This document shows, one piece after another, positions 1-11,282 of a stretch of 64,000 nt of DNA. Numbering within the stretch: the first letter of the stretch is position 1; every line of letters starts with the position of its first letter. The position numbers and the translations under genes were made by a program. A model generated the notes under the pieces. It was not told the origin of the DNA, did not search any database, and worked only from the letters and a program-made list of their open reading frames with translations. Source of the DNA: Thinopyrum elongatum (Eukaryota; Streptophyta; Magnoliopsida; Poales; Poaceae); the NCBI GenBank assembly GCA_011799875.1, contig CM022301.1:322294929-322358928 (forward strand). The letters are read 5' to 3'.

Positions 1-30
1 AAAGGTATATTTGATATACATGTTATTGAT

Positions 31-414
31 GTGTACCTTACTAATGCTCATAGTAGCGCGTGGGTATTTGATATTGGTTCGGTTGCTCATATTTGTAACT
101 CGAAACAGGAGCTACGGATTAAACGAAGATTGGCTAAGGACGATGTGACAATGCGCGTCGGGAATGGTTCCAAGGTCGACGTGATCGTCGTCGGCACACT
201 ACCTCTACATATACCTTCGGGATTAGTTTTAGACCTGAATAATTGTTATTTGGTTCCAGCGTTAAGCATGAACATTATATTTGGATCTTGTTTAGTGCGA
301 GACGGTTATTCATTTAAATCAGAGAATAATGGTTGTTCTATTTATATGAGTAATATCTTTTATGGTCATGCACACTTGAAGAGTGGTCTATTTTTTGTTG
401 AATCTCGATTGTAG
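31..414 (+). pseudogene. copia aspartic protease segment
   Basis: The segment carries 'WVFDIGSVAHIC', matching the copia protease active-site region where D-[ST]-G is usual; here the central residue is Ile, so the catalytic triad looks damaged. The C-terminal half has the usual 'LSMNIIFGSCLVRDGY' context that precedes the GAG-pre-integrase domain. The frame closes at 412-414 while the next domain continues in another frame from 383, so a frameshift lies in the 30-bp overlap. Confidence 0.8.
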
Positions 415-1534
415 TGATACACATATTCATAATATTGATGCCAAAAGATGCAAAGTTGATAATGATAGTGCAACATATTTGTGGCACTGCCGTTTAGGTC
501 ATATTGGTGTAAAGCGCATGAAGAAACTCCATGCAGATGGGCCTTTGGAATCACTTGATTATGAATCATTTGATACTTGCGAACCATGCCTCATGGGCAA
601 GATGACTAAAACTCCGTTCTTTGGAACAATGGAGCGAGCCAATGACTTATTGGAAATAATACATACCGATGTATGCGGTCCGATGAGTGTTGAGGCACGC
701 GGCGGGTATCATTATTTTCTGACCTTCACATATGATTTGAGCAGATATGGGTATATCTACTTAATGAAACACAAGTCTGAAACATTTGACAACTTCAAAG
801 AATTTCAGAGTGAAGTGGAGAATCATCGTAACAAGAAAATAAAGTTTCTACGATCTGATCACGGAGGCGAATATTTGAGTTACGAGTTTGGCCTTCATTT
901 AAAACAATGTGGAATAGTTTCACAACTCACGCCACCTGGAACACCACAACGTAATGGTGTGTCCGAACGTCGTAACCGTACCTTATTAGATATGGTGCGA
1001 TCTATGATGTCTCTTACCGATTTACCACTATCGTTTTGGGGTTATGCATTAGAGACAGCTGCATTCACGTTAAATAGGGCACCGTCTAAATCCGTTGAGA
1101 CGACACCGTATGAACTATGGTTTGGCAAGAAACCTAAGCTGTCGTTTCATAAAGTTTGGGGTTGCGACACTTATGTCAAAAGGCTTCAGCCTGATAAGCT
1201 CGAACCCAAATCGGAGAAGTGCGTCTTCATAGGATACCCTAAGGAAATAATTGGGTACACCTTCTACCACAGATCCGAAGGCAAGATCTTTGTTGCCAAG
1301 AATGGAACCTTTCTAGAGAAGGAGTTTCTCTCGAAAGAAGTGAGTGGGAGGAAAGTAGAACTTGATGAGGTAATCGTACCTTCTCTCGAATTGGAAAGTA
1401 GTTCATCACAGAAAACTGTTCCCATGATGCCTACACCAACTAGAGAGGAACCTAACGATAATGATCATGAAACTTCAGATCAAGTTACTACTGAACCTCG
1501 TAGGTCGACCAGAGCACGATCCGCACCAGAGTGA
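383..1534 (+). pseudogene. copia GAG-pre-integrase and integrase segment
   Basis: Residues about 33-80 form the GAG-pre-integrase zinc region ('LWHCRLGHIGVKRM', then 'CEPCLMGKM', an HHCC finger). The integrase core follows with 'IHTDVCGPM' (first Asp), 'LRSDHGGEY' (second Asp) and 'PGTPQRNGVSERRN' (the catalytic Glu). The C-terminal 'VWGCDTYVK...KCVFIGYP' is the copia GKGYH-like region. The segment is nearly complete but stops at TGA 1532-1534; the same frame reopens and runs into reverse transcriptase, so this is an internal stop. Confidence 0.9.
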
Positions 1535-1558
1535 CATGGTAATCCTGTCCTAGAAGTC

Positions 1559-2023
1559 ATGTTACTAGACCATGGCGAACCTACGAATTATGAAGAAGCT
1601 ATGATGAGCCCAGATTCCGACAGATGGCTTGAGGCCATGAAATCTGAGATAGGATCCATGTATGAGAACAAAGTGTGGACTTTGGTGGATTTGCCCGATG
1701 ATCGGCAGGCCATAGAGAATAAATGGATCTTCAAGAAGAAGACTGACGCTGATGGTAATGTTACCGTCTACAAAGCTCGACTTGTCGCAAAAGGTTTTCG
1801 ACAAGTTCAAGGGGTTGACTACGATGAGACTTTCTCACCCGTAGCAATGCTTAAGTCCGTCCGAATCATGTTAGCAATTGCCGCATTTTATGATTATGAA
1901 ATCTGGCAAATGGACGTCAAAACTGCATTCCTTAATGGATTTCTCAAAGAAGAGTTGTATATGATGCAACCAGAAGGTTTTATCGATCCTAAAGGTGCTA
2001 ACAAAGTGTGCAAGCTCCAGTGA
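1559..2023 (+). pseudogene. copia reverse transcriptase, N-terminal part
   Basis: This is the start of an RVT_2 domain: 'NYEEAMMSPDSDRWLEAM', 'NKWIFKKKTDADG', 'YKARLVAKGF' and 'IWQMDVKTAFLNG' (first catalytic Asp in the MDVKTAFL motif). It is in the same frame as the integrase segment upstream and the RT segment downstream, interrupted by TGA at 2021-2023 just before the 'SIYGL' motif. The stop is probably a C-to-T change in an Arg codon, which is inference from family conservation. Confidence 0.9.
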
Positions 2024-2038
2024 TCCATCTATGGACTG

Positions 2039-2857
2039 GTGCAAGCATCTCGGAGTTGGAATATACGCTTTGATGAGGTGATCAAAGCATATGGTTTTAT
2101 ACAGACTTTCGGTGAAGCCTGTATTTACAAGAAAGTGAGTGGGAGCTCTGTAGCATTTATGATATTATATGTGGATGACATATTGTTGATTGGAAATGAT
2201 ATAGAATTTCTGGATAGCATAAAAGGATACTTGAATAAGAATTTTTCAATGAAAGACCTCGGTGAAGCTGCTTATATATTGGGCATCAAGATCTATAGGG
2301 ATAGATCGAGACGCTTGATAGGACTTTCACAAAGCACATACCTTGATAAAGTTTTGAAGAAGTTCAAAATGGATCAGTCAAAGAAAGGGTTCTTGCCTGT
2401 GTTGCAAGGTGTGAAGTTGAGTAGGACTCAATGCCCGACCACTACAGAAGATAGAGAGAAAATGAAAGTCATTCCCTATGCTTTAGCCATAGGTTCTATC
2501 ATGTATGCTATGCTGTGTACCAGACCTGATGTGTGCCTTGCTATAAGTCTGGCAGGGAGGTACGAAAGTAATCCAGGAGTGGATCACTGGACAGCAGTCA
2601 AGAACATCCTAAAGTACCTGAAAAGGACCAAGGATATGTTTCTCGTTTATGGAGGTGACAAAGAGCTCGTCGTAAATGGTTATGTTGATGCTAGCTTTGA
2701 CACTGATCCGGATGACTCTAAGTCACAAACCGGATACGTATTTATATTGAATGGTGGAGCTGTCAGTTGGTGCAGTTCCAAGCAGAGCATCGTGGCGGGA
2801 TCTACGTGTGAAGCGGAGTACATAGCTGCTTCGGAAGCAGCAAATGAAGGAGTCTAG
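2039..2857 (+). pseudogene. copia reverse transcriptase C-terminal part and RNase H
   Basis: The catalytic 'YVDDILLIGND' motif is intact near residue 45. The thumb/connection region follows ('MKDLGEAAYILGI', 'TRPDVCLAI'), then the RNase H domain ('GYVDASFDTDPDDSKSQTGY', 'SSKQSIVAGSTCEAEYIAAS'). In-frame TAG at 2855-2857 cuts RNase H before its last helix. It has the copia domain order with RNase H at the end. Confidence 0.9.
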
Positions 2858-3151
2858 ATGAAGGAGTTCATATCCGATCTAGGTGTAATACCTAGTGCAA
2901 CGGATCCAATGAAAATCTTTTGTGACAACACTGGAGAAATTGCCTTGGTGATGGAATCCAGATTTCACAAGAGAACCAAACACATCAAGAGACGCTTCAA
3001 CTCCATTCGTGAACAAGCCAAGGATGGAGACATAGAAATTTGCAAGATACATACGGATCTGAATGTAGCAGACCCGTTGACTAAGCCTCTTCCACGAGCA
3101 AAACATGATCAGCACCAAGACTCCATGTGTGTTAGAATCATTACAATGTAA
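2858..3151 (+). pseudogene. copia RNase H C-terminal end
   Basis: Same frame as the preceding segment after the TAG. 'FCDNTGEIALVMESRFHKRTKHI' is the RNase H region with the conserved CDN and H-R-[TS]-KHI residues; 'IHTDLNVADPLTKPL' is the usual copia pol terminus. The polyprotein stop is at 3149-3151, 33 bp before the LTR. Confidence 0.85.
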
Positions 3152-3173
3152 TCTAGATTATTAACTCTAGTGC

Positions 3174-3184
3174 AAGTGGGAGAC
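3174..3184 (+). other. polypurine tract of Angela-like element
   Basis: The purine-rich string AAGTGGGAGA lies directly before the LTR start TGAAGG, the expected position of the plus-strand primer. Confidence 0.75.
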
Positions 3185-4205
3185 TGAAGGAAATATGCCC
3201 TAGAGGCAATAATAAAGTTGTTATTTTATATTTCCTTATTTATGATAAAGGTTTATTATTCATGCTAGAATTCTATTGATCGGAAACCATAATACATGTG
3301 TAAATACATAGACAAACACCGTGTCCCTAGTAAGCCTCTACTAGACTAGCTCGTTGATCAAAGATGGTTAAGGTTTCCTAACCATGGACATGAGTTGTCA
3401 TTTGATAACGGGATCACATCATTAGGAGAATGATGTGATGGATAAGACCCATCCGTTAGCTTAGCATAATGATCATTCAGTTTTATTGCAATTGCTTTCT
3501 TCATGTCAAATACATATGGGCCAAGAGGGGAAACACACCAGCCACCAGGGGCTGGTGCGCCCCCCATATGGGTCGAACTAGGAGGATAAGGAAAGAGGGG
3601 AAGAGAAAGGAAAGGGGGGATTCGGCCTCCCCCTTCCCTCTCTCCCCCCTCCTCTTTCCTTCCCCCTCTAGCTAATATGGCGGGTGGGGGGGGCGGCCAA
3701 GGGGAAACCCCAAGTAGGATTCGGCCTACTTGGGGCGCCTCCTGGCAGCCTCGCCTCTCCCTCCCACCTATATATATGTGGGGGGCGCCCTAGCACACAC
3801 CAGAGAATTGCCTAGCCGTGTGCGGCGTCCCCCTCCACTGTATACTACCTCGGTCATATTTTCATAGTGCTTAGGCAAAGCCCTGCGGAGATCACTTCAC
3901 CATCACCGTCACCACGCCGTCGTGCTGACAGAACTCATCTACTACCTCGACGTCTTGCTGGATCAAGAAGGCGAGGGACGTCACCGAGCTGAACATGTGC
4001 AGAACTCGGAGGTGCCGTACGTTCGGTACTCGATCGGTGGAGCGCGAAGAAAGTTCGACTACATCAACCGCGTTGTGAATTGCTTCCACTTACGGTCTAT
4101 GAGGGTACATAGACACACTCCCCCCCTCGTTGCTATGCATCTCCATGTATAGATCATTGCGTGTGCGTAGAAAAAAAATTGTTTTCCATGTAACGATTCC
4201 CAACA
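3185..4205 (+). repeat. 3' LTR of Angela-like element, internally deleted
   Basis: The LTR runs from TGAAGGAAATATGCC to CCCAACA, about 1.02 kb, whereas intact Angela LTRs are about 1.7 kb. The 5' third matches the family up to about 3515 (…TTTCTTCATGTCAAATAC) and then joins GC-rich sequence normally found much further on, so a block of U3 seems deleted near 3520. The R/U5 end includes the usual 'GTGCTTAGGCAAAGCCCTGCG' stretch. Family comparison is from memory. Confidence 0.85.
3768..3778 (+). promoter_or_regulatory. TATA box of Angela-like LTR
   Basis: CTATATATATG follows a GC-rich stretch and precedes the R/U5 part, as in plant copia LTR promoters. The expected start lies about 30 bp downstream. 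Confidence 0.6.
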
Positions 4206-4749
4206 GTACATGCCATTATAGTTCAAATGACACTAAGACATCATGTAGTTCAACCCCCTTTATTCGCCCATCAACACGACATGTTTGTCGTACGGTCCCG
4301 GGTTGCAACAATGACATCATTTCTTTCACGGACCCAAGCCCAACGAGAAGCCCTACTAGCTATCGGCGATGATGGTTGCCTAACTAGCCAGTCAATGATC
4401 TGGCCAGGGTTTTTTAAGTCCATTTCACGCACTTCATCCCTTGTTCCACACAATGCAATTTGCCTTGCAAGAGCACGTATATGAAATTGCTCTTCCTTCT
4501 TGAGCTTGCTTATGTTTTCTCTTTAGCTTTGTACACCTTCTCATTGTCGTCGCACTTGGACACATAGTACTTTGACAAGTTTCTACAAGCCGCATTCAAC
4601 GAATCGACAGCTTCGACCCACACCTTCATCTTTTCCTGAATGACTGAGCATTCACCGCTTCCGCAGAAGTCTCAAAGAAGATGACCGGTCCCATCCTACA
4701 AGTCGAGGGGTAACAATAACGGTCATCCAAGGCAAAAATTAACCCTTAC
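4206..4749. other. unassigned flank between two retrotransposons
   Basis: This is the DNA left of the outer Athila element; its continuation should be at 49205 onwards. The minus strand has an open stretch at 4271-4453 with 'REMDLKNPGQIIDWLV', and degraded frames beside it with many charged residues. I do not recognise it; it may be the remnant of a transposon-encoded or captured gene. No start, splice pattern or domain is secure. Confidence 0.4.
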
Positions 4750-4754
4750 ACTAC
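4750..4754. repeat. target site duplication (left) of outer Athila element: ACTAC
   Basis: ACTAC directly precedes the LTR start TGATACGTC at 4755. The same five bases follow the end of the matching LTR at 49199. Confidence 0.88.
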
Positions 4755-5025
4755 TGATACGTCGCCAACGTATCTATAATTTTTTATTGTTCCATGCTGC
4801 TATATTATCATTCTTCGATGTTTTATATTCATTTTATAGCAACTTTATATCATTTTTTGGGACTAACCTATTGACATAGTGCCCAGTGCCAGTTGCTATT
4901 TTTTGCTTGTTTTTTACTTCGCAGAATATCAGTACCAAACGGAGTCCAAATGCCCCGAAACTTTTTGGAGATTTTTTTCTCCCCAGAAGACAACTTGGGA
5001 GCCAAGGAAGTACCTGAGGGGAGGC
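4755..5025 (+). repeat. outer Athila 5' LTR, left portion
   Basis: The first 271 bp of the LTR match 47635-47907 closely. The match stops at 5025, where the minus-strand element begins, and resumes at about 14929. Confidence 0.88.
5021..5025. repeat. target site duplication (left) of inner Athila: GAGGC
   Basis: GAGGC precedes the inner LTR at 5026; AAGGC follows the other inner LTR at 14924-14928. Four of five bases match. The uninterrupted outer LTR copy at 47901-47912 reads GGGGAGGCCGGTG, confirming the junction. Confidence 0.75.
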
Positions 5026-6544
5026 TGATGACCCACAAGTATAGGGGATCAATCGTAGTCCTTTCGATAAGTAAGAGTGTCGAACCACACGAGGAGCAGA
5101 AGGAAATGATAAGTGGTTTTCACCAAGGTATTTTCTGCAAGCACTGAAATAGTCGGTAACAGGTAGTTTGATAGCAAGATAATTTGTAACGGACAAGTAA
5201 CGGTAACGGTAAATAAAGTGCATCAAGGTAGCCCAATCCTTTTGTGGCAAAGGACAGGCCAAAACAGTCTCTTATAATAAGCAAAGTGTTCTTGAGGGCA
5301 CACGGGAATTTCATCTAGTCACTTTCATCATGTTGGTTTGATTTGCGTTCGCTACCTTGATAATTTGATATGTGGGTGGACTGGTGCTTGAGTGATGTTC
5401 TTACTTGAACAAACCTCCCATTTATGATTAACCCCCTCGCAAGCATCTGCAACTACGAGAAAAGTATTAAGATAAAATCTAACCATAGCATTAAACATTT
5501 GGATCCAAATCGGTCCCTTACGAAGTAGCGCATAAACTAGGGTTTAAGCTTCTGTCACTCTAGCAACCCATTATCTAATAACTACTCCACAATGCATTCC
5601 CTTAGGCCCAAATATGGTGAAGTTCCATGTAGTCGACGTTCACATGACACCACTAAGGGGATCACAACATACATATCATCAAAATATCGAACACATATCA
5701 AGTTCACATGATTACTTGCAACATGACTTCTCCCGTGACCTCAAGAACTAAAGTAACTACTCACAAATGATATTCATGCTCAAGATCAGAGGGGTATTAA
5801 ATAACATAATGGATCTGAACATATAATCTTCCACCAAATAAACCATATAGTAATCAACTACAAGATGTAATCAACACTACTAGTCACCCACAAGTACCAA
5901 TCTGAGGTTCCGGTACAAAGATTGAACACAAGAGATGAACTAGGGTTTGAGAGGAGATGGTGTTGTTGAAGATGTTGATGAAGATTGGCCTCCCAAAGAT
6001 GAGAGGGTTGTTGGTGATGACGATGGCTTCGATTTCCCCCTCTGGGAGGGAAGTTCCCCCGGCGGAATCACTCCACCGGAGGGCAAAAGTGCTCCTGCCC
6101 AAGTTCCGCCTCGAGACGGCGGCGCTCCGTCCCAAAAGTCCTCCTCTTATTTTTTCTAGATCAAAATGACTTAAATACCAGAAGATGGGCACCGGAGGTA
6201 GGTTGGGCTGACCACAACCCACCAGGGCGTGCCTGGGGGGCCTGGCGCGCCCTGGTGTCCTGTGGTCACCAGGTGGCCCCCCTCCGGTAGTTATTTGCTC
6301 CAGTATTTTTCATATATTCCAAAATAATTCTCCGTGAAGTTTCAGCTTATTTGGAGTTGTGCAGAATAGGTATCTCTGACGTAGCTTTTTCAGGTCCAGA
6401 ATTCCAGCTGCCGGTATTCTCCCTCTTTGTGCAAACCTTGCATTTTATGAGAGAAAAGGCATTAGAATCACTCCATAAAGCATTATTATGCATAAAAACA
6501 TTATAAATAATAGTTGGAAATCATGATGCAAAATGGACGTATCA
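5026..6544 (-). repeat. inner Athila 3' LTR
   Basis: On the minus strand it starts TGATACGTCCATTTTGCATC and ends CTTGTGGGTCATCA. It is 1519 bp, the same length as the partner LTR at 13405-14923, with scattered substitutions only. Open frames within it at 5884-6222 and 4834-5262 occur also in the partner and are not coding. Confidence 0.92.
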
Positions 6545-8126
6545 ACTCCCCCAAGCTTAGACCTCGCTTGTCCTCAAGCGAAAACCGATATCGAAAAACA
6601 TGTCCACATGCTTAGAGAGAGAGAGAGAGGTGTCGATAAAAACAAAATACGGACATAGTAGCATCGTGCTTATTATCATAACAACAACAAACTTTATCAT
6701 AAAGCTTTTATCATATAACTTTTATCATATAACTTCTCATGAACAAGTAGCATTTCATCACAACATCGAAGTAAAAAGCATAAACTCTATTGAAAACTAA
6801 CAAACTATGTTCTCAGTCAACTTTGCAACTACAATTCATCATATTTTCAGGAAGGGTCTCGTATCGGAGCCTTTTGGCAAGTCCACATACTCAACCATCA
6901 TTTAATCTTCTATGACTGCTAACACTCACAGCATACCCATGAGCAAAAAGTCTCAACCGGACACATAGAAAGATAGGGGCTTATAGTTTCGCCTCCCAAC
7001 GTATTCACCTCAAGGGTGATTTCAACAATAATAACTCATGCTCACTCATATCCAACTGGATATATGTGCCTAGATCTTTCCTCACCACATGATGCTTGCG
7101 AAAAGAGAAAATAAAAAGGAATAGGGAAGAATACTTTGACTCTTGCATAAAAGTAAATACATAAAAGTAAAAGATAGGCCCTTCGCAGAGGGAAGTAGAG
7201 GTTGTCATGCGCTTTTTGGTTTGTATGCCAAATCCCTTAATGAAAAATAACGTCATGTTATATTTCCCCTTATGATAGCAACCTTTATTATTCAGTCTGT
7301 CGCTTTTATTACTTTGCCATCACAAGTTCGTACAGCGCTCAATTTTCTCTTACACGAAATGATCCAACACATTTAGAAGCAATTTTTATTACCTTATTGC
7401 ACCGATGACAACTTACTTGAAGGATCTTACTCAATCCATAGGTAGGTATGGTGGACTCTCAAAACATGAGTTTGGGTTTAGGGTTTTTGGATGCACAAGT
7501 AGTATCTCTACTTAGTGCGGAATTTTGGCTAGCAAAGATATTGAGCAAGCACAACATGTTAAAGGACCTATGACAATATAACTTCTATGTGAATATGAAC
7601 AAACATAAATCATTACGTTGTCTTCCTTGTCCAACGTCAACAATTTTGACATATAATATTTAATGGGGGCTCACAATCATAAAAGAAGTTCAAGATAGTG
7701 TATTTGCATGTGAATCTTCTCTTCCCTTATTAATTCTTTCATGAGTTGCATCATTGACCAAGTCTATGTTTGTCAATCTCCAATAAATTTTACCACTTGT
7801 ACTTTTCCTTATGTGATGTCATTACTTATCATAAGATTAGCATATGATCTTTTTCAGTTATTTCCTTCTATTTGATTGCAACATAAAAGTAAAGAAGCAA
7901 AGACTCAAACTAACTTTATTATATAACTCTCACTCGATTACATGGATAGATAGATCACGAAACTAACACTCAAAAGGAGATCATGCTAAACTTTATTTCA
8001 ACTAATTCATGATAAAACTAAAGACCGAACTAAGATAGGTAAAGGCAATAAAAGTGATGGTGATACGATACCGGGGCATCTCCCCCAAGCTTGGCAGAAG
8101 CCAAGGGGAGTGCCCATACCATGTAC
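6545..8126 (-). other. inner Athila 3' untranslated internal region with polypurine tract
   Basis: About 1.6 kb without a coding frame. At 6545-6560 the minus strand reads CTAAGCTTGGGGGAGT directly before the LTR, a good polypurine tract. The rest is AT-rich with a short GA run near 6616-6632. Athila elements usually have such a long non-coding 3' region. Confidence 0.75.
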
Positions 8127-8547
8127 TCAAGTCTCCTTCGGTGGGGAAGATGACAAAGGTGGTGGTGATGAGGTAGTCATGTTCTTCTTCTCCAGCTTGC
8201 GTCGGAGGCTAAAATTATCCTCCCTAAGATCCTCATTCTCTAGCTCAAGCTTTAATATCTTCTTGCATAATGCTGCCTTGCTATCTTGCAGAAAACGAGA
8301 AGGGATAGATTGGGTCTTAGTTTTGTTGGGGGGGGGGGGGGCTTGACTTCTTGAGCTCCACGTGCGTATCTCCAGGTTGAGGTAGTGGAACTTCATCTTC
8401 ATCTGAGGATGCTACCTTCTCCTCCTCCAAATCGGTGTCCTCCTCCTCATCCGTGAACCAAAAATATGGGAAGGTCTTCTTAAAGACATTTGGATCTAGA
8501 GGTTGGTAAGAAACAAGGCTCTCTCCCTCCGAATCTTGAGACGACAT
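8127..8547 (-). pseudogene. small acidic coiled-coil ORF downstream of pol (inner Athila)
   Basis: Starting at ATG 8547 the first frame encodes an acidic Ser/Glu-rich segment ('MSSQDSEGESLVSYQPLD', 'WFTDEEEDTDLEEEK'). After a 14-base G run (8328-8341 on plus) the second frame carries a leucine-rich helical stretch ('KILKLELENEDLREDN'). Together they read as one protein of about 140 residues broken by a length change in the homopolymer. It sits where Athila elements keep an env-like ORF, but no signal peptide or transmembrane segment is visible. Confidence 0.6.
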
Positions 8548-8932
8548 ATTTTCAGATCTGTCAGAAAAACAGCACGAAACAAGAACAGAGAATTTCTCCG
8601 CGATACGGTGGACAATACGTTCGGGGGGTATATAAAGATTTTTTTATCTTGGGAAACAAGCAAACGGGAGGAAAACAGAGTCGGGAAGGTTCCCGAGGTG
8701 GGCACAACCCACCTGGGCGCGCCAGGGATGGCAGGCGCGCCCTAGTGTATCATGCCCTCCTTGGTTAACTTCCTAGTTATTTCTTATTTTCCTAATTTTT
8801 ATAATACTCCAAAACTGACAGAAAATATTTTTGCGGATTTTTTGGAGTCCGTTTACTTACAGTATCACGTACCTCCTCTTTTTCAGGATTCTGGAGTGTT
8901 CTGAAAGGTTTCTTTTATGTGTTTCTCCGGTG
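8548..8932 (-). other. non-coding spacer between integrase end and small ORF (inner Athila)
   Basis: No frame is supported here. A GC-rich stretch at 8695-8755 contains two GGCGCGCC-type motifs and resembles the U3 of the LTRs, perhaps from an older recombination. Confidence 0.45.
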
Positions 8933-9400
8933 TCATGGTTTGGATAATATTGCTTTCAACATTAATAGGCGTACCTGAGATATAGTGTTTAATTCTTTGT
9001 CCATTGACCACCTTCGGGTTAGTACCTTCGGCATTATTAATCTTGATAGCTCCAGAGCGATAAACCTCTTCGATAATATATGGTCCTTCCCATTTGGAGA
9101 GAAGTTTTCCTGAAAGAATCTAAAACGAGAGTTGTACAAAAGAACATATTCTACAACCTTGAATTCCCGCTTTTGGATTCTTTTGTCATGCCATCTTTTA
9201 ACTTTTTCTTTGAATAGTTTGGCATTTTCATAGGCTTGGGTTCTCCATTCATCTAGTGAGTTAATATCAAATAACCTCTTTTCACTGGCAAGTTTGAAAT
9301 CATAATTGAGTTCTTTAATTGCCCAATATGCTTTATGTTCTAACTCAAGAGGCAAATGACAAGCTTTTCCATAAACCATTTTATATGGAGACATACCCAT
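8933..9400 (-). pseudogene. inner Athila integrase C-terminal segment
   Basis: 'MGMSPYKMVYGKACHLPLELEHKAYWAIK' is the conserved Ty3-gypsy integrase C-terminal region, followed by the 'RWHDKRIQKREFKV' basic stretch. It is in the same frame as 9455-10666, separated by a stop at 9455-9457. A GPF/Y-type module seems frame-damaged around 9100. Confidence 0.82.
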
Positions 9401-9454
9401 AGGATTTTTATATGCTGTTCTGTATGTGCAAAGTGCATCATCTAATTTCTTAGG

Positions 9455-10666
9455 TCAATTCTTTCGGGACCTATTGATAGTTTTTTGTAATATTAACTTT
9501 ATTTCTCTATTGCTAAGTTCAACTTGGCCACTAGATTGAGGGTGATAGGGTGAAGCAATTCTATGGTTAATATCGATATTACCAATTCTTTGACATTCAT
9601 CACAAGATAAAACAAACTTACGGGCATCCTTGAAGAGAGTAGGCCAATAAAAACTAGATTGCAATACCTTATGAGCAGTTCTATCTCCCACATGATGTCC
9701 TCCATAGGCTTCGGAGTGACATTTCCGTAGGATTTGTTCCTGTTCATGCTCAGGTACACAACATCTAATAATACAATCTACTCCTTCTTTATAAAGATGT
9801 GGGTCATCCCAAAAGTAATGTCTTAAATCATAGAAGAATTTTTTCTTTTGTTGGTATGTGAAACTAGGTGATATATATTTAGCAACAATATAATTAGCAT
9901 AGTCAGCATACCAAGGAGTATTATGAGAAACATTTATTGCAGCTAGTTGTTCATCAGGAAAACTATCATCAATAGGTAGTGGGTCATCAAGAATATTTTT
10001 CAACCTAGACAAGTTATCTGCTGCGGGGTTCTCAGCTCCTTTCCTATCAATGATATGTAAATCAAATTCTTGTAGCAAGAGAACCCACCTAATGAGTCTA
10101 GGTTTAGCATCTTTATTTTCCATAAGATATTTTGTAGCAGCATGATCAGTGTGAACAATTACTTTGGAATCAACAATGTAAGATCTGAATTTATCACAAG
10201 CAAACACAACTGCTAAAAGTTCTTTTTCAGTAGTAGCATAATTTCTTTGGGCACTGTCTAGAGTTTTGCTAGCATAATGGATAACATTTAATTTCTTATC
10301 AACTCTTTGTCCTAGAATAGCACCAACAACATAATCACTAGCATCACACATAATTTCAAAAGGTGAGTTCCAATCAGGTGGTTGAACAATAGGTGCAGAA
10401 GTTAAGGCTTTCTTAAGTGTTTCAAAGGCTTCTACACAATCATCATAAAAAACAAATGGAACATACTTTTGTAAAAGATTAGTAAGAGGCCTAGAAATTT
10501 TAGAGAAGTCTTTAATAAACCTCCTATAGAAACTAGCATGACCAAGGAAACTACGAATACCTTTAATATCTTTAGGACATGGCATTTTCTCAATTGCATC
10601 AACTTTAGCTTTATCCACCTCAATACCTCGTTCAGAGATTTTATGCCCCAAGACAATACCCTTCAT
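9455..10666 (-). pseudogene. inner Athila RNase H and integrase, with integrase core deleted
   Basis: Residues 1-60 finish the reverse transcriptase ('[23 protein letters not shown]'). RNase H follows ('[18 protein letters not shown]', '[16 protein letters not shown]', '[11 protein letters not shown]'). The integrase H2C2 finger is at residues about 325-365 ('[12 protein letters not shown]' … 'CDECQRIGN'). Directly after it the frame jumps to '[18 protein letters not shown]', which normally lies at the end of the core. The two catalytic Asp residues are therefore missing in an in-frame deletion. Confidence 0.88.
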
Positions 10667-11270
10667 TAACCATAAAGTGGCACTTCTCCCAATTCAAGAC
10701 AAGATTAGTTTGCTCACAACTCTGCAAAACTCGATCAAGGTTGCTTAAGCAATCATCAAAAGAAGTTCCGTAAACGGAAAAATCATCCATGAAAACCTCA
10801 ACAATATTTTCACAAAAATCAGAGAATATAATAGTCATACATCTTTGAAAGGTAGCAGGTGCATTGCATAAACCAAAAGGCACACGTCTATAAGCATAAG
10901 TTCCAAAAGGGCAAGTAAATGTGGTTTTCTCTTGACCAGGTTGTGAAACAGGTATTTGAGAAAAAACAGAATATCCATCAAGAAAGCAAAAGTGTGTGTG
11001 CTTAGAAAATCTTTCCAACATTTGATCAACAAAAGGCAGAGGGTAATGATCTTTTCTAGTTGCTTTATTTAATTTTCTAAAATCAATTACCATTCTATAG
11101 CCAGTGACAATTCTTTGTGGAATAAGTTCATTTTTATCATTAGGAACAACAGTAATATCTCCCTTCTTAGGAACACAATGAACAGGACTTACCCATCTAC
11201 TATCAGCTATGGGATAGATTATACCTGCTTCTAGAAATTTTAGTATTTCATTTCTCACCACTTCTTTCAT
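10641..11270 (-). pseudogene. inner Athila reverse transcriptase
   Basis: An RVT_1 domain with 'GYRMVIDFRKLNKATRKDHYPLP', 'TFTCPFGTYAYRRVPFGLCNAPATFQRCM' and the catalytic 'VFMDDFSVYG', the FMDD variant usual in plant Athila elements. It is in frame with the protease segment upstream (stop at 11280-11282 between them). It overlaps the next segment by 26 bp in another frame, so a frameshift lies at about 10641-10666. Confidence 0.9.
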
Positions 11271-11282
11271 CTTAGGATTTAA

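Larger units (their letters stand above)
1..4205 (+). mobile_element. Angela-like Ty1-copia retrotransposon, 5' truncated by window edge
   Basis: The order protease, GAG-pre-integrase, integrase, RVT_2 reverse transcriptase, RNase H, polypurine tract, LTR is that of a Ty1-copia element on the plus strand. The LTR starts TGAAGGAAATATGCCCTAGA and ends CCCAACA, the pattern I know from the Triticeae Angela family. The 5' LTR and gag lie outside the window. The polyprotein is dead: one frameshift near 400 and three in-frame stops (1532, 2021, 2855). Family name is from memory of the LTR; the copia class is read directly from domain order. Confidence 0.88.
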
